Source of the DNA: CAYLLT01 sp964591605
GTDB taxonomy: Bacteria; Planctomycetota; Phycisphaerae; UBA1845; PWPN01
NCBI GenBank assembly: GCA_964591605.1
Contig: CAZQEN010000141.1
Coordinates: forward strand, 1 to 17,985
Direction of reading: 5' to 3'
Length of the DNA: 17,985 nucleotides
Part shown: positions 1-6,704 of the stretch, in pieces
Numbering within the stretch: the first letter of the stretch is position 1
Layout: each line of letters starts with the position of its first letter
The notes under the pieces: generated by a model
Told to the model about the DNA's origin: nothing
Seen by the model: only the letters and a program-made list of their open reading frames with translations
Databases searched by the model: none
Made by a program: the position numbers and the translations under genes

Positions 1-38
1 ACCTGGAAGCGGCCTGCGATCACCCTGAAGAACCCACT

Positions 39-53
39 CCCTGACGGTCGGGG
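39..53. repeat. Candidate dispersed hairpin repeat
   Basis: The 15 bases CCCTGACGGTCGGGG can fold into a short hairpin with six pairs per arm, one of them a T-G wobble. The flanking sequence reads as 'PLPDGRGS' in one frame. I recall that peptide from spurious hypothetical proteins of planctomycetes and acidobacteria, where it marks a dispersed intergenic repeat. Only one copy was noticed here, so the repeat status is a recollection and not shown by this window. The rest of positions 1-157, downstream of the PLP-enzyme gene, has no supportable gene. Confidence 0.3.
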
Positions 54-157
54 CTCTGCTGGTTCGACCGCTTCTCGCGCACGCCCTGAGACCTGGGGTG
101 ATGAATGCGCCCCGGGCGGACGATTCGTCGCACGCGATTTGCGGCCCGTGAGCGGGG

Positions 158-1246
158 CTACTGAAGGCAGCCGGAGGCTTCGATGGGCCACACCTCGAGG
201 ATGCAGCCTTCGTCCTGGATGTGGATCTCCCTGTAGAGGTTGCAGGTGGTACAGGCATGGGTGGGAATGAGCTCGATGACCTGGCCCAGGCTCAGCGCGG
301 CGGCGTTGCGGATCACGCAGTGCTCCTCGGAACGCAGCGCCGGGATCTGAGCCTGCGGGTGGCCCTTGACGCGCGGGGGGCCGAACTCGGGGGCGATCCC
401 CTTCATCCCCACGTCGACCACGGCCACCTCGGACTTGGGGCGGCTGATGACGCGGGCAGCAACGGAGAGGGCCTGCTCGAACTCGGGCCGGATCGGGCCG
501 TAGGTGGCGTCCATGGTCACGTAGGTGCCCGCCTGCAGCTCGCCGACACCATCAATGAGGCCCGTCACGTCGTAGGTGGTGGTCGAGCCGCCGCTGATGA
601 CGCCGCCCGCCAGGCCGGCGTCCTGAATCATGCGGCGCGTGTGCAGCACGTGCTCGAACGCATCCAGCGTGCGGGAGCGGCGCTCCTGAGCATCGGGGAT
701 GCTGACCAGGTGGCCCTCGTAGGCCTGAAGACCGTCGAACCGCACGCCGGGAAGCTCCGTGATCCTGCGCGCCAGCTCGAGGGCGGCCTCCCCGGGCGGG
801 ACGCCGCAGCGGCCCATCCCGATATCCACCTCGACGAGCAGCCCCACCGTGACGCCCGATGCCGCAGCCGCCTGCGAGATCGACGTGATGTGGTCGAGAT
901 GATCGACGGCCACGCGCAGATCGGCGCGTCGGGCAAGCTGCACGAGGCGCTCGACTTTTCGGTGCCCGACGACCTGGTTGGCAATCAGGATGTCCGTAAT
1001 ACCCGCATCGGCGAGGACCTGCGCTTCGCCAAGTTTTGCGCACGTCATGCCGATCGTATTGCCCGCGGCGAGCTGGAGCCTGGCGATCCGCGTGCACTTG
1101 TGATTCTTGAAATGCGGGCGGAGCTGGCACGGCCGGCCGCGGAAGAAGGCGGCCATGCGCTCGATGTTGCGCTGCATCGCGGGGCCGTCGACCAGCAGCG
1201 CGGGCGTATCCAGGTCCTGAATCGATGATCCGATCACTCCGGCCAC
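158..1246 (-). CDS. D-threonine aldolase / D-serine dehydratase-family PLP enzyme
   Basis: A 362-residue fold-type III (alanine-racemase-like) PLP enzyme. The N-terminal barrel carries RPHFKNHK at residues 43-50, and Lys47 is the expected PLP lysine. The C-terminal beta domain has PTHAC at 328-332. His330 and Cys332 match the HxC pair that binds the metal in the D-serine dehydratase (DSD1) and D-threonine aldolase group. Family members cleave or dehydrate D-beta-hydroxy amino acids such as D-threonine, D-serine or D-3-hydroxyaspartate; the substrate cannot be read here. No signal peptide, so cytoplasmic. The start is a GTG with GGAG eight bases upstream. It overlaps the stop of the aldehyde dehydrogenase relic (GTGGCCGGAGTGA), which looks like former translational coupling. 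It is the last gene of a minus-strand group with the dehydrogenase upstream. Family assignment is firm, reaction uncertain. Confidence 0.88.
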   Translation of the reverse strand: MAGVIGSSIQDLDTPALLVDGPAMQRNIERMAAFFRGRPCQLRPHFKNHKCTRIARLQLAAGNTIGMTCAKLGEAQVLADAGITDILIANQVVGHRKVERLVQLARRADLRVAVDHLDHITSISQAAAASGVTVGLLVEVDIGMGRCGVPPGEAALELARRITELPGVRFDGLQAYEGHLVSIPDAQERRSRTLDAFEHVLHTRRMIQDAGLAGGVISGGSTTTYDVTGLIDGVGELQAGTYVTMDATYGPIRPEFEQALSVAARVISRPKSEVAVVDVGMKGIAPEFGPPRVKGHPQAQIPALRSEEHCVIRNAAALSLGQVIELIPTHACTTCNLYREIHIQDEGCILEVWPIEASGCLQ

Positions 1247-1419
1247 GATGGTTTCTCCGTTGCAGGCACGTAGAGGATGGCCTTGCCGGCCATGTATTCG
1301 TGGACAGACTCGCCAAGGCCGAATTCCGCACCGATGCCGCTGACTTTATAGCCGTAAACCGGTGCGTTCGCACGCAGCCAGGCGCTGCCATCGATGTACC
1401 GGTGCAGGCCGGTTGCGTG
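1234..1419 (-). pseudogene. Aldehyde dehydrogenase C-terminal relic
   Basis: On the minus strand an open stretch of 61 codons ends at TGA 1234-1236 and is closed upstream by an in-frame TGA at 1420-1422. It contains no plausible start codon near its beginning. Its translation holds GYKVSGIGAEFGLGESVHEY, close to the C-terminal 'GGYKxSGIGRExGLxGLxEY' signature of NAD(P)-dependent aldehyde dehydrogenases. The remaining roughly 430 residues, including the Rossmann domain and the catalytic Cys and Glu, are absent: the neighbouring dehydrogenase gene ends at 1479, about 60 bases further upstream. The relic's stop codon overlaps the GTG of the PLP-enzyme gene, as expected for an operon partner later deleted. 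The identification rests on this motif alone, but the motif is characteristic. Confidence 0.75.
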
Positions 1420-1478
1420 TCATCGTGACCGCCTGAGGGTGCGCGCCGCGTCCGTGTTGTGGCGGCGTTTGTTCGATA

Positions 1479-2444
1479 TCAGGCTCTGTCCAGCGGGAAA
1501 TTCCGGTCGAGCGATTCACGGACGTCCCAGGCATGCTCGTGCAGGAGCCGTTCCCAGCGATCCGCCTCCTCCTGCGTGTACTCATAGAACCCGCGCCGGT
1601 TTCGGATACCCTCCGCCCCGGATTCGACCAGCCTGGTCATCGTCGGCGGCACTGTCTGGCCGATCGAGAGCTGCGGCAACAGCCGTTTCATGACCGCCGC
1701 GTACGCGGGCAGACCGGTAAGGTCCATCCAGCGAAACGGCCCGCACAGCGTCGCAAACAGGCCGATCGCATTGCGGAACGAGCGGTCGATCGTCTCCACG
1801 TCGGCGACGCCGCTTTCGAGCAGATGGAACGCCTCGCGGTACATCGCGTAGCCGAGGCGGTTCACGATGAAGCCCTCGACATCTTTGCGAACGATGGACG
1901 GCTCCTTCCCGGCGAGGCGGGCCAGGCGCAGGGCCGATTCGAGCGTCGCCGGCGCGGTCTGCTCGCCGCAGACGACCTCCATGAACCGCGTGATATAGCA
2001 CGGTTCCGCCCAGTGCATGCCGATGAACCGCTCGGGACGGCGCCGACGACGCTGCAGCTCGCTGATGGGCAGGGCCGAGGTATTGGTGGCAATCGGCACG
2101 ACATCACGCACGACCGACTCGATCTGGTCGAACACCAACTCCTTGACCGACAGGTCCTCCAGAACGCTTTCGATGACAAATTCGCACGCGGACAGCGGCT
2201 GTATCGACTCGCAGGGGGTGTAGCGATCGCGCCATGTGCGGGCGAGCGGGTCAGGCGCCACGCCATGCTCGACCAGCTCGGCCATCGCCCCATCGATGAA
2301 GGCGGACACCTCGCGGTGCGTCTCGGGACGCCGGGCGTAGCCGATGACGCGGAGATTGCTGCCCAGCAGGCATGCCGCGATCCCCCGGCCCAGGAATCCC
2401 AGGCCCACCACTCCCACCGTCCTGATGTCCATGGCATCATCCAT
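1479..2444 (-). CDS. 3-hydroxyacyl-CoA dehydrogenase-family NAD-dependent dehydrogenase
   Basis: A 321-residue protein with a Rossmann domain (GLGFLG, the GxGxxG at residues 14-19), the NTS motif at 121-123, and GMHWAEP at 142-148, where His144 matches the catalytic histidine. The C-terminal helical domain begins with VRKDVEGFIVNRL at 185-197. The length fits the short single-function branch (3-hydroxybutyryl-CoA dehydrogenase, L-gulonate 3-dehydrogenase/lambda-crystallin, L-carnitine dehydrogenase). It oxidises a beta-hydroxy acid or its CoA thioester with NAD; the substrate is not evident. I chose the ATG at 2444 because CGGAG lies just upstream and the Rossmann strand follows at once. The frame stays open to 2810, but that upstream part looks like GC-driven noise. 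First gene of the minus-strand group with the aldehyde dehydrogenase relic and the PLP enzyme; divergent from the GntR/LacI regulator. Confidence 0.88.
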   Translation of the reverse strand: MDDAMDIRTVGVVGLGFLGRGIAACLLGSNLRVIGYARRPETHREVSAFIDGAMAELVEHGVAPDPLARTWRDRYTPCESIQPLSACEFVIESVLEDLSVKELVFDQIESVVRDVVPIATNTSALPISELQRRRRRPERFIGMHWAEPCYITRFMEVVCGEQTAPATLESALRLARLAGKEPSIVRKDVEGFIVNRLGYAMYREAFHLLESGVADVETIDRSFRNAIGLFATLCGPFRWMDLTGLPAYAAVMKRLLPQLSIGQTVPPTMTRLVESGAEGIRNRRGFYEYTQEEADRWERLLHEHAWDVRESLDRNFPLDRA

Positions 2445-2757
2445 CTCGCACTCCGTGTTTTCGCATTCCCGACGCGGGCATCGAGCCCGACTCGCCCCGG
2501 TCCGGCCGGCCGCGACGGCCGCGCCGAACATACCGTATCCGGCGGGTCGTGGGATGGACAAGCAGGAGCCGCCGGGGCCGCGCTTCCGGCAGGTGTTCGC
2601 GCGAATGATAACTCTTTCCGGATGCCGGAGGTGCGCGCGTCCCGACCGGATGAGGTTGGACTTCGGCCGCCAGCGCGCGAGCGGCAGCCTGCCCGGAGCA
2701 CGCCGAAACACCTGCTGCACACCGACTTCCACGGTCCGATGAGATGGCAGGAGGACT
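2445..2757. other. Divergent intergenic region, no gene seen
   Basis: These 313 bases separate the minus-strand dehydrogenase gene from the plus-strand regulator. I see no RNA gene or convincing protein. A TATCAT box on the minus strand (2615-2620) could serve the dehydrogenase operon, but no good -35 box stands in front of it. A small inverted repeat, TCCGG-ATG-CCGGA, lies near 2627-2640 and may be chance in GC-rich DNA. Any autoregulatory operator of the divergent regulator would be expected here or in the AT-rich stretch at 2790-2817. Confidence 0.5.
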
Positions 2758-3987
2758 TTGGCGGCCGAGCTGGCCGGTTTTGCGTCGGACCTCCTTGTTT
2801 GTATAATCATTTATGAACTGCACCATCGCCTCAGCAGGAGTTCGGCCACGGGCGGCAAAGCCAAACATCGCGAAATCTATGAGTACATCCACCGCGCCAT
2901 CATGAGCGGGGAACTGGCCGTGGGAGACCGGATTCCCACGGAAATGGAGCTTGCCGGCCAGTTCCACGCCTCTCGCGTCACGGTGGCCCGCGCGCTGCGC
3001 GAACTGGAACATCAGGGCCTGCTCATCCGCCGGCGCGGCGCCGGCTCGTTTGTCTCCCAGGGGCGCAATCCGACCGGAAAACTACTGGCCATGGTCAGCG
3101 CCGACGCCCCGGGTCAGTTCACCGTGGTAACGGACGTCATCGTGCGGCTGGCCCAGGAGAGCGGGCTGGGCGTGCTGCTGGGCCGCCAGACCGCTGGTGA
3201 CGCCGCGGCGCTCCTGAGCGACGTGGAGTCTCTCTGCGAGCAGCACGCCAGTGGAAAGGTGGCGGGGGTTTTCTTCGTGCCCATGGAGGCCGCGCCGCAG
3301 GCCTCTCACGTGAACGAACAGGTGGTCGACGTCCTTGCCCGGGCCCGCATCCCCGTGGTCCTGCTGGACCGGGACGTGGTGCCCTATCCCCGACGGTCGC
3401 AATTCGATCTGGTGGGCATCGACCACGTGAACGCCGGCTTTCAGCTCACCGACCACCTCCTGAGCCTGGGATATCGGCGTATCGGCTTCCTGCGCCACGA
3501 TCAGGAGCTTCCCACGATCACGGCGCGCGTCGCCGGGTATCGCGAAGCGCTGATGGCACGCGGCATCGAGCCGGACGCCGGCCGGATCGCCCGTGGCGAC
3601 GCGAGCGACCCCGAGTTTGTCCGCAGGTATCTCCAGCGCATCAAGCCTGATGCGGTCGTGTGCGTCAACGACCACGAGGCGGCCAGGCTGATGCGAACCC
3701 TCGCCGGGCTTTCCGTCAGGGTTCCCAGCGACCTGGCGGTGGTCGGGATGGACAACGACAAGTGGGCGACGTTTCTGTCGGTGTCGCTCACGACCCTGCG
3801 GCTGCCCTGGGCCGAAGTGGGCGCCGCCGCCATGAGGCTCATGCTCGATCGGATCGCGGAACCTTCGCGTTTGCCGACGGAAGTGTCGCTCACCTGTGAG
3901 CTCATCGTGCGCGAGTCGTCCGGGGCCAGTCCCGGCGGCACGGCCGCCCTGGCCGGTGACAAAAAGAACGAACTGGCGGCCCGTTGA
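2758..3987 (+). CDS. GntR-type DNA-binding / LacI-type sugar-sensing transcriptional regulator
   Basis: A hybrid repressor of the AraR type. A GntR winged helix lies at about residues 36-100 (IYEYIHRAIMSGEL, IPTEMELAGQF, SRVTVARALRELEHQGLL, RRRGAGSFV). From about 108 on it has a LacI/periplasmic-binding-protein sensor domain, with GIDHVNAGFQLTDHLLSLGY and AVVGMDND typical of it. Such proteins release DNA when a sugar binds. The frame can start at TTG 2758 (409 residues), behind AGGAGG but only three bases away. That start is doubtful: a perfect TATAAT at 2802-2807 lies inside it, the first 30 residues match nothing in the family, and AGGAG at 2836-2840 sits seven bases before an ACG codon (2848), after which the GntR domain begins directly. 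True length may be about 379 residues. It is the only regulator in the window and probably controls neighbouring sugar genes and itself. Confidence 0.85.
   Translation: MAAELAGFASDLLVCIIIYELHHRLSRSSATGGKAKHREIYEYIHRAIMSGELAVGDRIPTEMELAGQFHASRVTVARALRELEHQGLLIRRRGAGSFVSQGRNPTGKLLAMVSADAPGQFTVVTDVIVRLAQESGLGVLLGRQTAGDAAALLSDVESLCEQHASGKVAGVFFVPMEAAPQASHVNEQVVDVLARARIPVVLLDRDVVPYPRRSQFDLVGIDHVNAGFQLTDHLLSLGYRRIGFLRHDQELPTITARVAGYREALMARGIEPDAGRIARGDASDPEFVRRYLQRIKPDAVVCVNDHEAARLMRTLAGLSVRVPSDLAVVGMDNDKWATFLSVSLTTLRLPWAEVGAAAMRLMLDRIAEPSRLPTEVSLTCELIVRESSGASPGGTAALAGDKKNELAAR
2780..2807 (+). promoter_or_regulatory. Candidate sigma70-type promoter of the regulator gene
   Basis: TATAAT at 2802-2807 is a perfect -10 box in a conspicuous AT-rich island within GC-rich DNA. 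TTGCGT at 2780-2785, with a 16-base spacer, is a weak -35. Transcription would start near 2814, inside the frame opened by TTG 2758. That leaves a leader of about 34 bases carrying AGGAG (2836-2840) ahead of the ACG at 2848. Confidence 0.5.
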
Positions 3988-4021
3988 GCGGAGGGCCGAT
4001 GGTCCCCCGCGGCCAACGGAA

Positions 4022-5038
4022 TCAGAGGTGTTTCCGCAGAAACGCGAGCACCGCCTCGAACGCCTCTCTCACCTGTGGCGCATCGAGCGCATGATCGAAG
4101 CCGTGATGCCCGCCCGGGATGGTCACCAGGCGATGCTCCACGTTGACACGCTCCAGCGCCCGGGCCATCAGCACCGACTGCTCGCACGGGACATCCTCGT
4201 CCTGATCGCCATGCAGCAGCAACGTGGGCGGGAATCGTGAGTCGACCAGCCGCAACGGGCAGAGGGTATCAAGGACCCCGTCATTCTCCGTCGGATCGAT
4301 GCCGCTCGCCTCGCGCGTCCAGATGGCCTGCTGCCGACAATACTTGTAGAACGCAAGCCGGCCGCCCAGTTCGTCCATCGGGCAGGGTCGGCCGATCGCC
4401 CGCCGGGCCCGCGGCTCCGGCACCAGGGGCTCACCCCGATACGCCGGCCGGGTCAGCCACTCTCCGGTAATGTCGCCGTATCCGTAGAACGACACGAGCA
4501 CCCGCGGACGGGGCTCCGCGCGGCAGCCGGCCAGCAGCGTGAGATATCCGCCCGCCGAATGCCCCACCACCGCGATGCGATTCGGGTCGGCCCCAAACAA
4601 GACGGGACCCTGCTCGCGCACCCAGCGCAGGGCGTCCCGCACGTCATCCAGAATCGCCGGCGCCTTGGTTTCGGGCGCCAGCCGATAATCAATCGCGACC
4701 AGCGTGTAACCCGCCTGCAGATACCGGTCGCGCTGCCGGCGAGGGATGTCGCTCCGAGAGCCCAGGATGAGCGCGCCGCCGTGGATCCAGACGATCACCG
4801 GCCGCGGCGCATCGCCGTGCAATCGATAGACATCGGCCCGTAACTCGCACTCCCCCGCTTTCTTGTAGACGAAGGTTCTTGGCTTTTGAGCCGGTGTGTG
4901 AGGCGCGGACGCGGGTGCCGTGGCGGTGGCGACCGCCGGCCGCGCCTCGCCTCGTGCCATCGGCGGGCACCCGAGAACCAGAATGAGCGACAGAGCGGAA
5001 AAACGACCGCAATCACTGCTTCGACAGAAGCTCTTCAT
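4022..5038 (-). CDS. Exported alpha/beta hydrolase (esterase/lipase family)
   Basis: A 338-residue alpha/beta hydrolase of the HSL/BD-FAE carboxylesterase kind. Oxyanion-hole motif HGGA at 86-89, nucleophile elbow GHSAGG at 159-164 (Ser161), acid HGDQD at 276-280 (Asp280) and His312 in GGHHGFD form the triad. The N-terminus is a signal sequence with hydrophobic ALSLILVLGC. Cys24 could be a lipoprotein cysteine, so the enzyme is probably exported or membrane-anchored. An Ala/Thr/Pro-rich linker (about 32-52) precedes the catalytic domain. Members hydrolyse acyl, aryl or sugar-acetyl esters; in this context deacylation of decorated carbohydrates or phenolic esters is likely (inference). It starts 24 bases after the flavoenzyme stop, in the same apparent operon. 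It converges on the regulator gene, 34 bases away, with no clear terminator between. Confidence 0.87.
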   Translation of the reverse strand: MKSFCRSSDCGRFSALSLILVLGCPPMARGEARPAVATATAPASAPHTPAQKPRTFVYKKAGECELRADVYRLHGDAPRPVIVWIHGGALILGSRSDIPRRQRDRYLQAGYTLVAIDYRLAPETKAPAILDDVRDALRWVREQGPVLFGADPNRIAVVGHSAGGYLTLLAGCRAEPRPRVLVSFYGYGDITGEWLTRPAYRGEPLVPEPRARRAIGRPCPMDELGGRLAFYKYCRQQAIWTREASGIDPTENDGVLDTLCPLRLVDSRFPPTLLLHGDQDEDVPCEQSVLMARALERVNVEHRLVTIPGGHHGFDHALDAPQVREAFEAVLAFLRKHL

Positions 5039-5062
5039 GCGATTCTCACCCCTGGCGGACGC

Positions 5063-6631
5063 TCAACCGGAGCGCGTGTCAGCGTCCGGAGGCCGGTTGC
5101 CCGCGAGGATCGCCCCGACCAGGCGCCCGCTCGTGATCGCCCAGGCAATGTGCAGGCCGTGTCCCCACAGAACCTGCCCGCCCAGCCCCGTCTGCCCGAC
5201 GGCATAGAGTCCCTGCACCACGTGGCCCGCTTCATCGAGCACCTGCAACTGCTCGTTGATCGCCGCGCCGCCTTCCGTGGTCGTGAAATACGCCTTCATC
5301 GGCCCCAGCAGGCAGCATCGCCCCTCCTGCAGCACATGTGCGTCGCCGGCGCGGCCGAAGGGATCGCGGCCTTCACCCCGCACGTAGCGGTTGTAGGCGG
5401 CAATCGACTCGCGAACCGATTCCGCGGGCAACTGTCGTGCTGCGCAGACGCCCTCGATCGTCGATGCCTCGACGGCCACGTCGGGGCGCAGACGCAGGTA
5501 GTCCTTCACATACGCATACGCGATCTGCGGCGCCGTGGAGATGAAATGCGGCCAGCGGCTGTAAAGCTCCATGAGCCGCGTGTCGAGCAGGATGTAGGCC
5601 TGCTTATCGGGTTGCCGGGCGACGGCCAGTTCGCGATCGGGCCAGGCCTTCTCGTTGCAGAAGCGCTCCCCCCGGCGATTGATCAGCACGGCGCCGTCGT
5701 CGAAGAGCGCATTCTCCGGGTGCTGCCAGGTCACCAGCAGGCGGCGGATGACCGCCCGCATGAGGACCCCGGGCACGTACGGCACCACTCGGGCCACCGC
5801 ACGGGCGACAAAGCCTCTTGACGGAAGCATCTCGGGCAGGGTTTTCCGGCGGGGGGCGATGAACCGCAGTTCGGGCCCGTAGGTGACGTCCATGTTGACG
5901 AGTGCCGCTCCGGCCTGGCGGGCGAGGCGATGGCCGTCGCCCGTCGCGTGCAGATCGATCCCCTCGACGCAGGCGAACCGCTCACCCTTGTACTGCGCAA
6001 TGAGCTCACGGGAGTTGGCGTAATCTCCCGCGGCCAGCACCACGCCGAGCCTGGCCCGCAGGGTCTGGACCTCTCCCGCGCGCCGCACCCGCACCCCGGT
6101 GACCGCCCCCGCCTCCATCAGGAGGCTCTCGACCGGCGAATCGCAGCGGATGTCTCCCCCCAGACGCAGGAACGCGACCTGCAGGGCCGCGATGTACGCC
6201 TGGGCGTTGGGCACCACGTTGTGCATGCGCGGCACGCGGTTGGGACCTTCCGGACTGGGGCCGTGAAAACTCAGCCCCAGCCTGGTCAGCCAGTCGAGCG
6301 TCTCTGCCGTCTGGGCCAGGAACCAGCGGCGAAGCCGTCGGTTGTTGCGGGCTTCGATCTCGGGCACGGCGAATTTACCCGCATCCTCGACATGCCACTC
6401 GAGGCGGTCTTCGACTCCCGCGCGGCGCTGATACGCCGTGCGATTGGCCGTGAACGAGCCGACGGCCATCCCCGTCGTGCCGCCCAGCGACCGGCGTTTC
6501 TCGAGCAGGCACACGCGCAGGCCGCGCTGCGCCGCGCTCACCGCCGCGGCCAGCCCGCTGCCTCCGCCACCCACGATAATCGCGTCGAAAGACGTCATCG
6601 GCTCGCGCTCATACGCTACCGCGCCGCGCAT
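5063..6631 (-). CDS. FAD-dependent dehydrogenase/reductase (fumarate reductase-like flavoprotein)
   Basis: A 522-residue FAD_binding_2-type flavoprotein. The dinucleotide-binding strand is FDAIIVGGGGSGLAAA at about 15-30, followed by LLEKRRSLGGTTGMAVG. The C-terminus has the second FAD contact, GLYAVGQTGLGGQVLWGHGLHIAW. Relatives include fumarate, urocanate and acrylate reductases and 3-ketosteroid dehydrogenases, which add or remove hydrogens next to a carbonyl or carboxylate. No haem or FMN-binding domain and no Tat or Sec signal are visible, so it is probably soluble with an unknown electron partner. ATG 6631 has GAGG seven bases upstream; ATG 6598 (eleven residues shorter, MTSFDAIIVGGGG) resembles family starts more but lacks a clear ribosome site. 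It lies 73 bases after the rhamnosidase stop and 24 before the hydrolase. Substrate unknown. Confidence 0.85.
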   Translation of the reverse strand: MRGAVAYEREPMTSFDAIIVGGGGSGLAAAVSAAQRGLRVCLLEKRRSLGGTTGMAVGSFTANRTAYQRRAGVEDRLEWHVEDAGKFAVPEIEARNNRRLRRWFLAQTAETLDWLTRLGLSFHGPSPEGPNRVPRMHNVVPNAQAYIAALQVAFLRLGGDIRCDSPVESLLMEAGAVTGVRVRRAGEVQTLRARLGVVLAAGDYANSRELIAQYKGERFACVEGIDLHATGDGHRLARQAGAALVNMDVTYGPELRFIAPRRKTLPEMLPSRGFVARAVARVVPYVPGVLMRAVIRRLLVTWQHPENALFDDGAVLINRRGERFCNEKAWPDRELAVARQPDKQAYILLDTRLMELYSRWPHFISTAPQIAYAYVKDYLRLRPDVAVEASTIEGVCAARQLPAESVRESIAAYNRYVRGEGRDPFGRAGDAHVLQEGRCCLLGPMKAYFTTTEGGAAINEQLQVLDEAGHVVQGLYAVGQTGLGGQVLWGHGLHIAWAITSGRLVGAILAGNRPPDADTRSG

Positions 6632-6704
6632 GGCCTGGCCTCATCCGGGTCAGAGATGTCAACCTCTGCGTACATGGTCCACCCGCATCAGATCAGATGC
6701 AAGT

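Noticed and set aside
145..156. CCCG-TGAG-CGGG hairpin just after the PLP-enzyme stop as a terminator
   Set aside because: Only four base pairs in the stem and no T-run follows on the minus strand.
552..1391. Minus-strand open frame overlapping the PLP enzyme and the ALDH relic
   Set aside because: Out of frame with both the PLP enzyme motifs and the ALDH signature; Arg-rich shadow.
2445..2810. N-terminal extension of the 3-hydroxyacyl-CoA dehydrogenase-like gene by 122 codons
   Set aside because: The Rossmann strand starts just after ATG 2444, which has a ribosome site; the extension is Arg/Pro/Ala-rich noise of GC-rich DNA and runs into the divergent regulator.
3988..4021. Bidirectional terminator between the convergent regulator and hydrolase genes
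   Set aside because: Only short broken GC pairings (GGG...CCC) are found and no T-tract on either strand.
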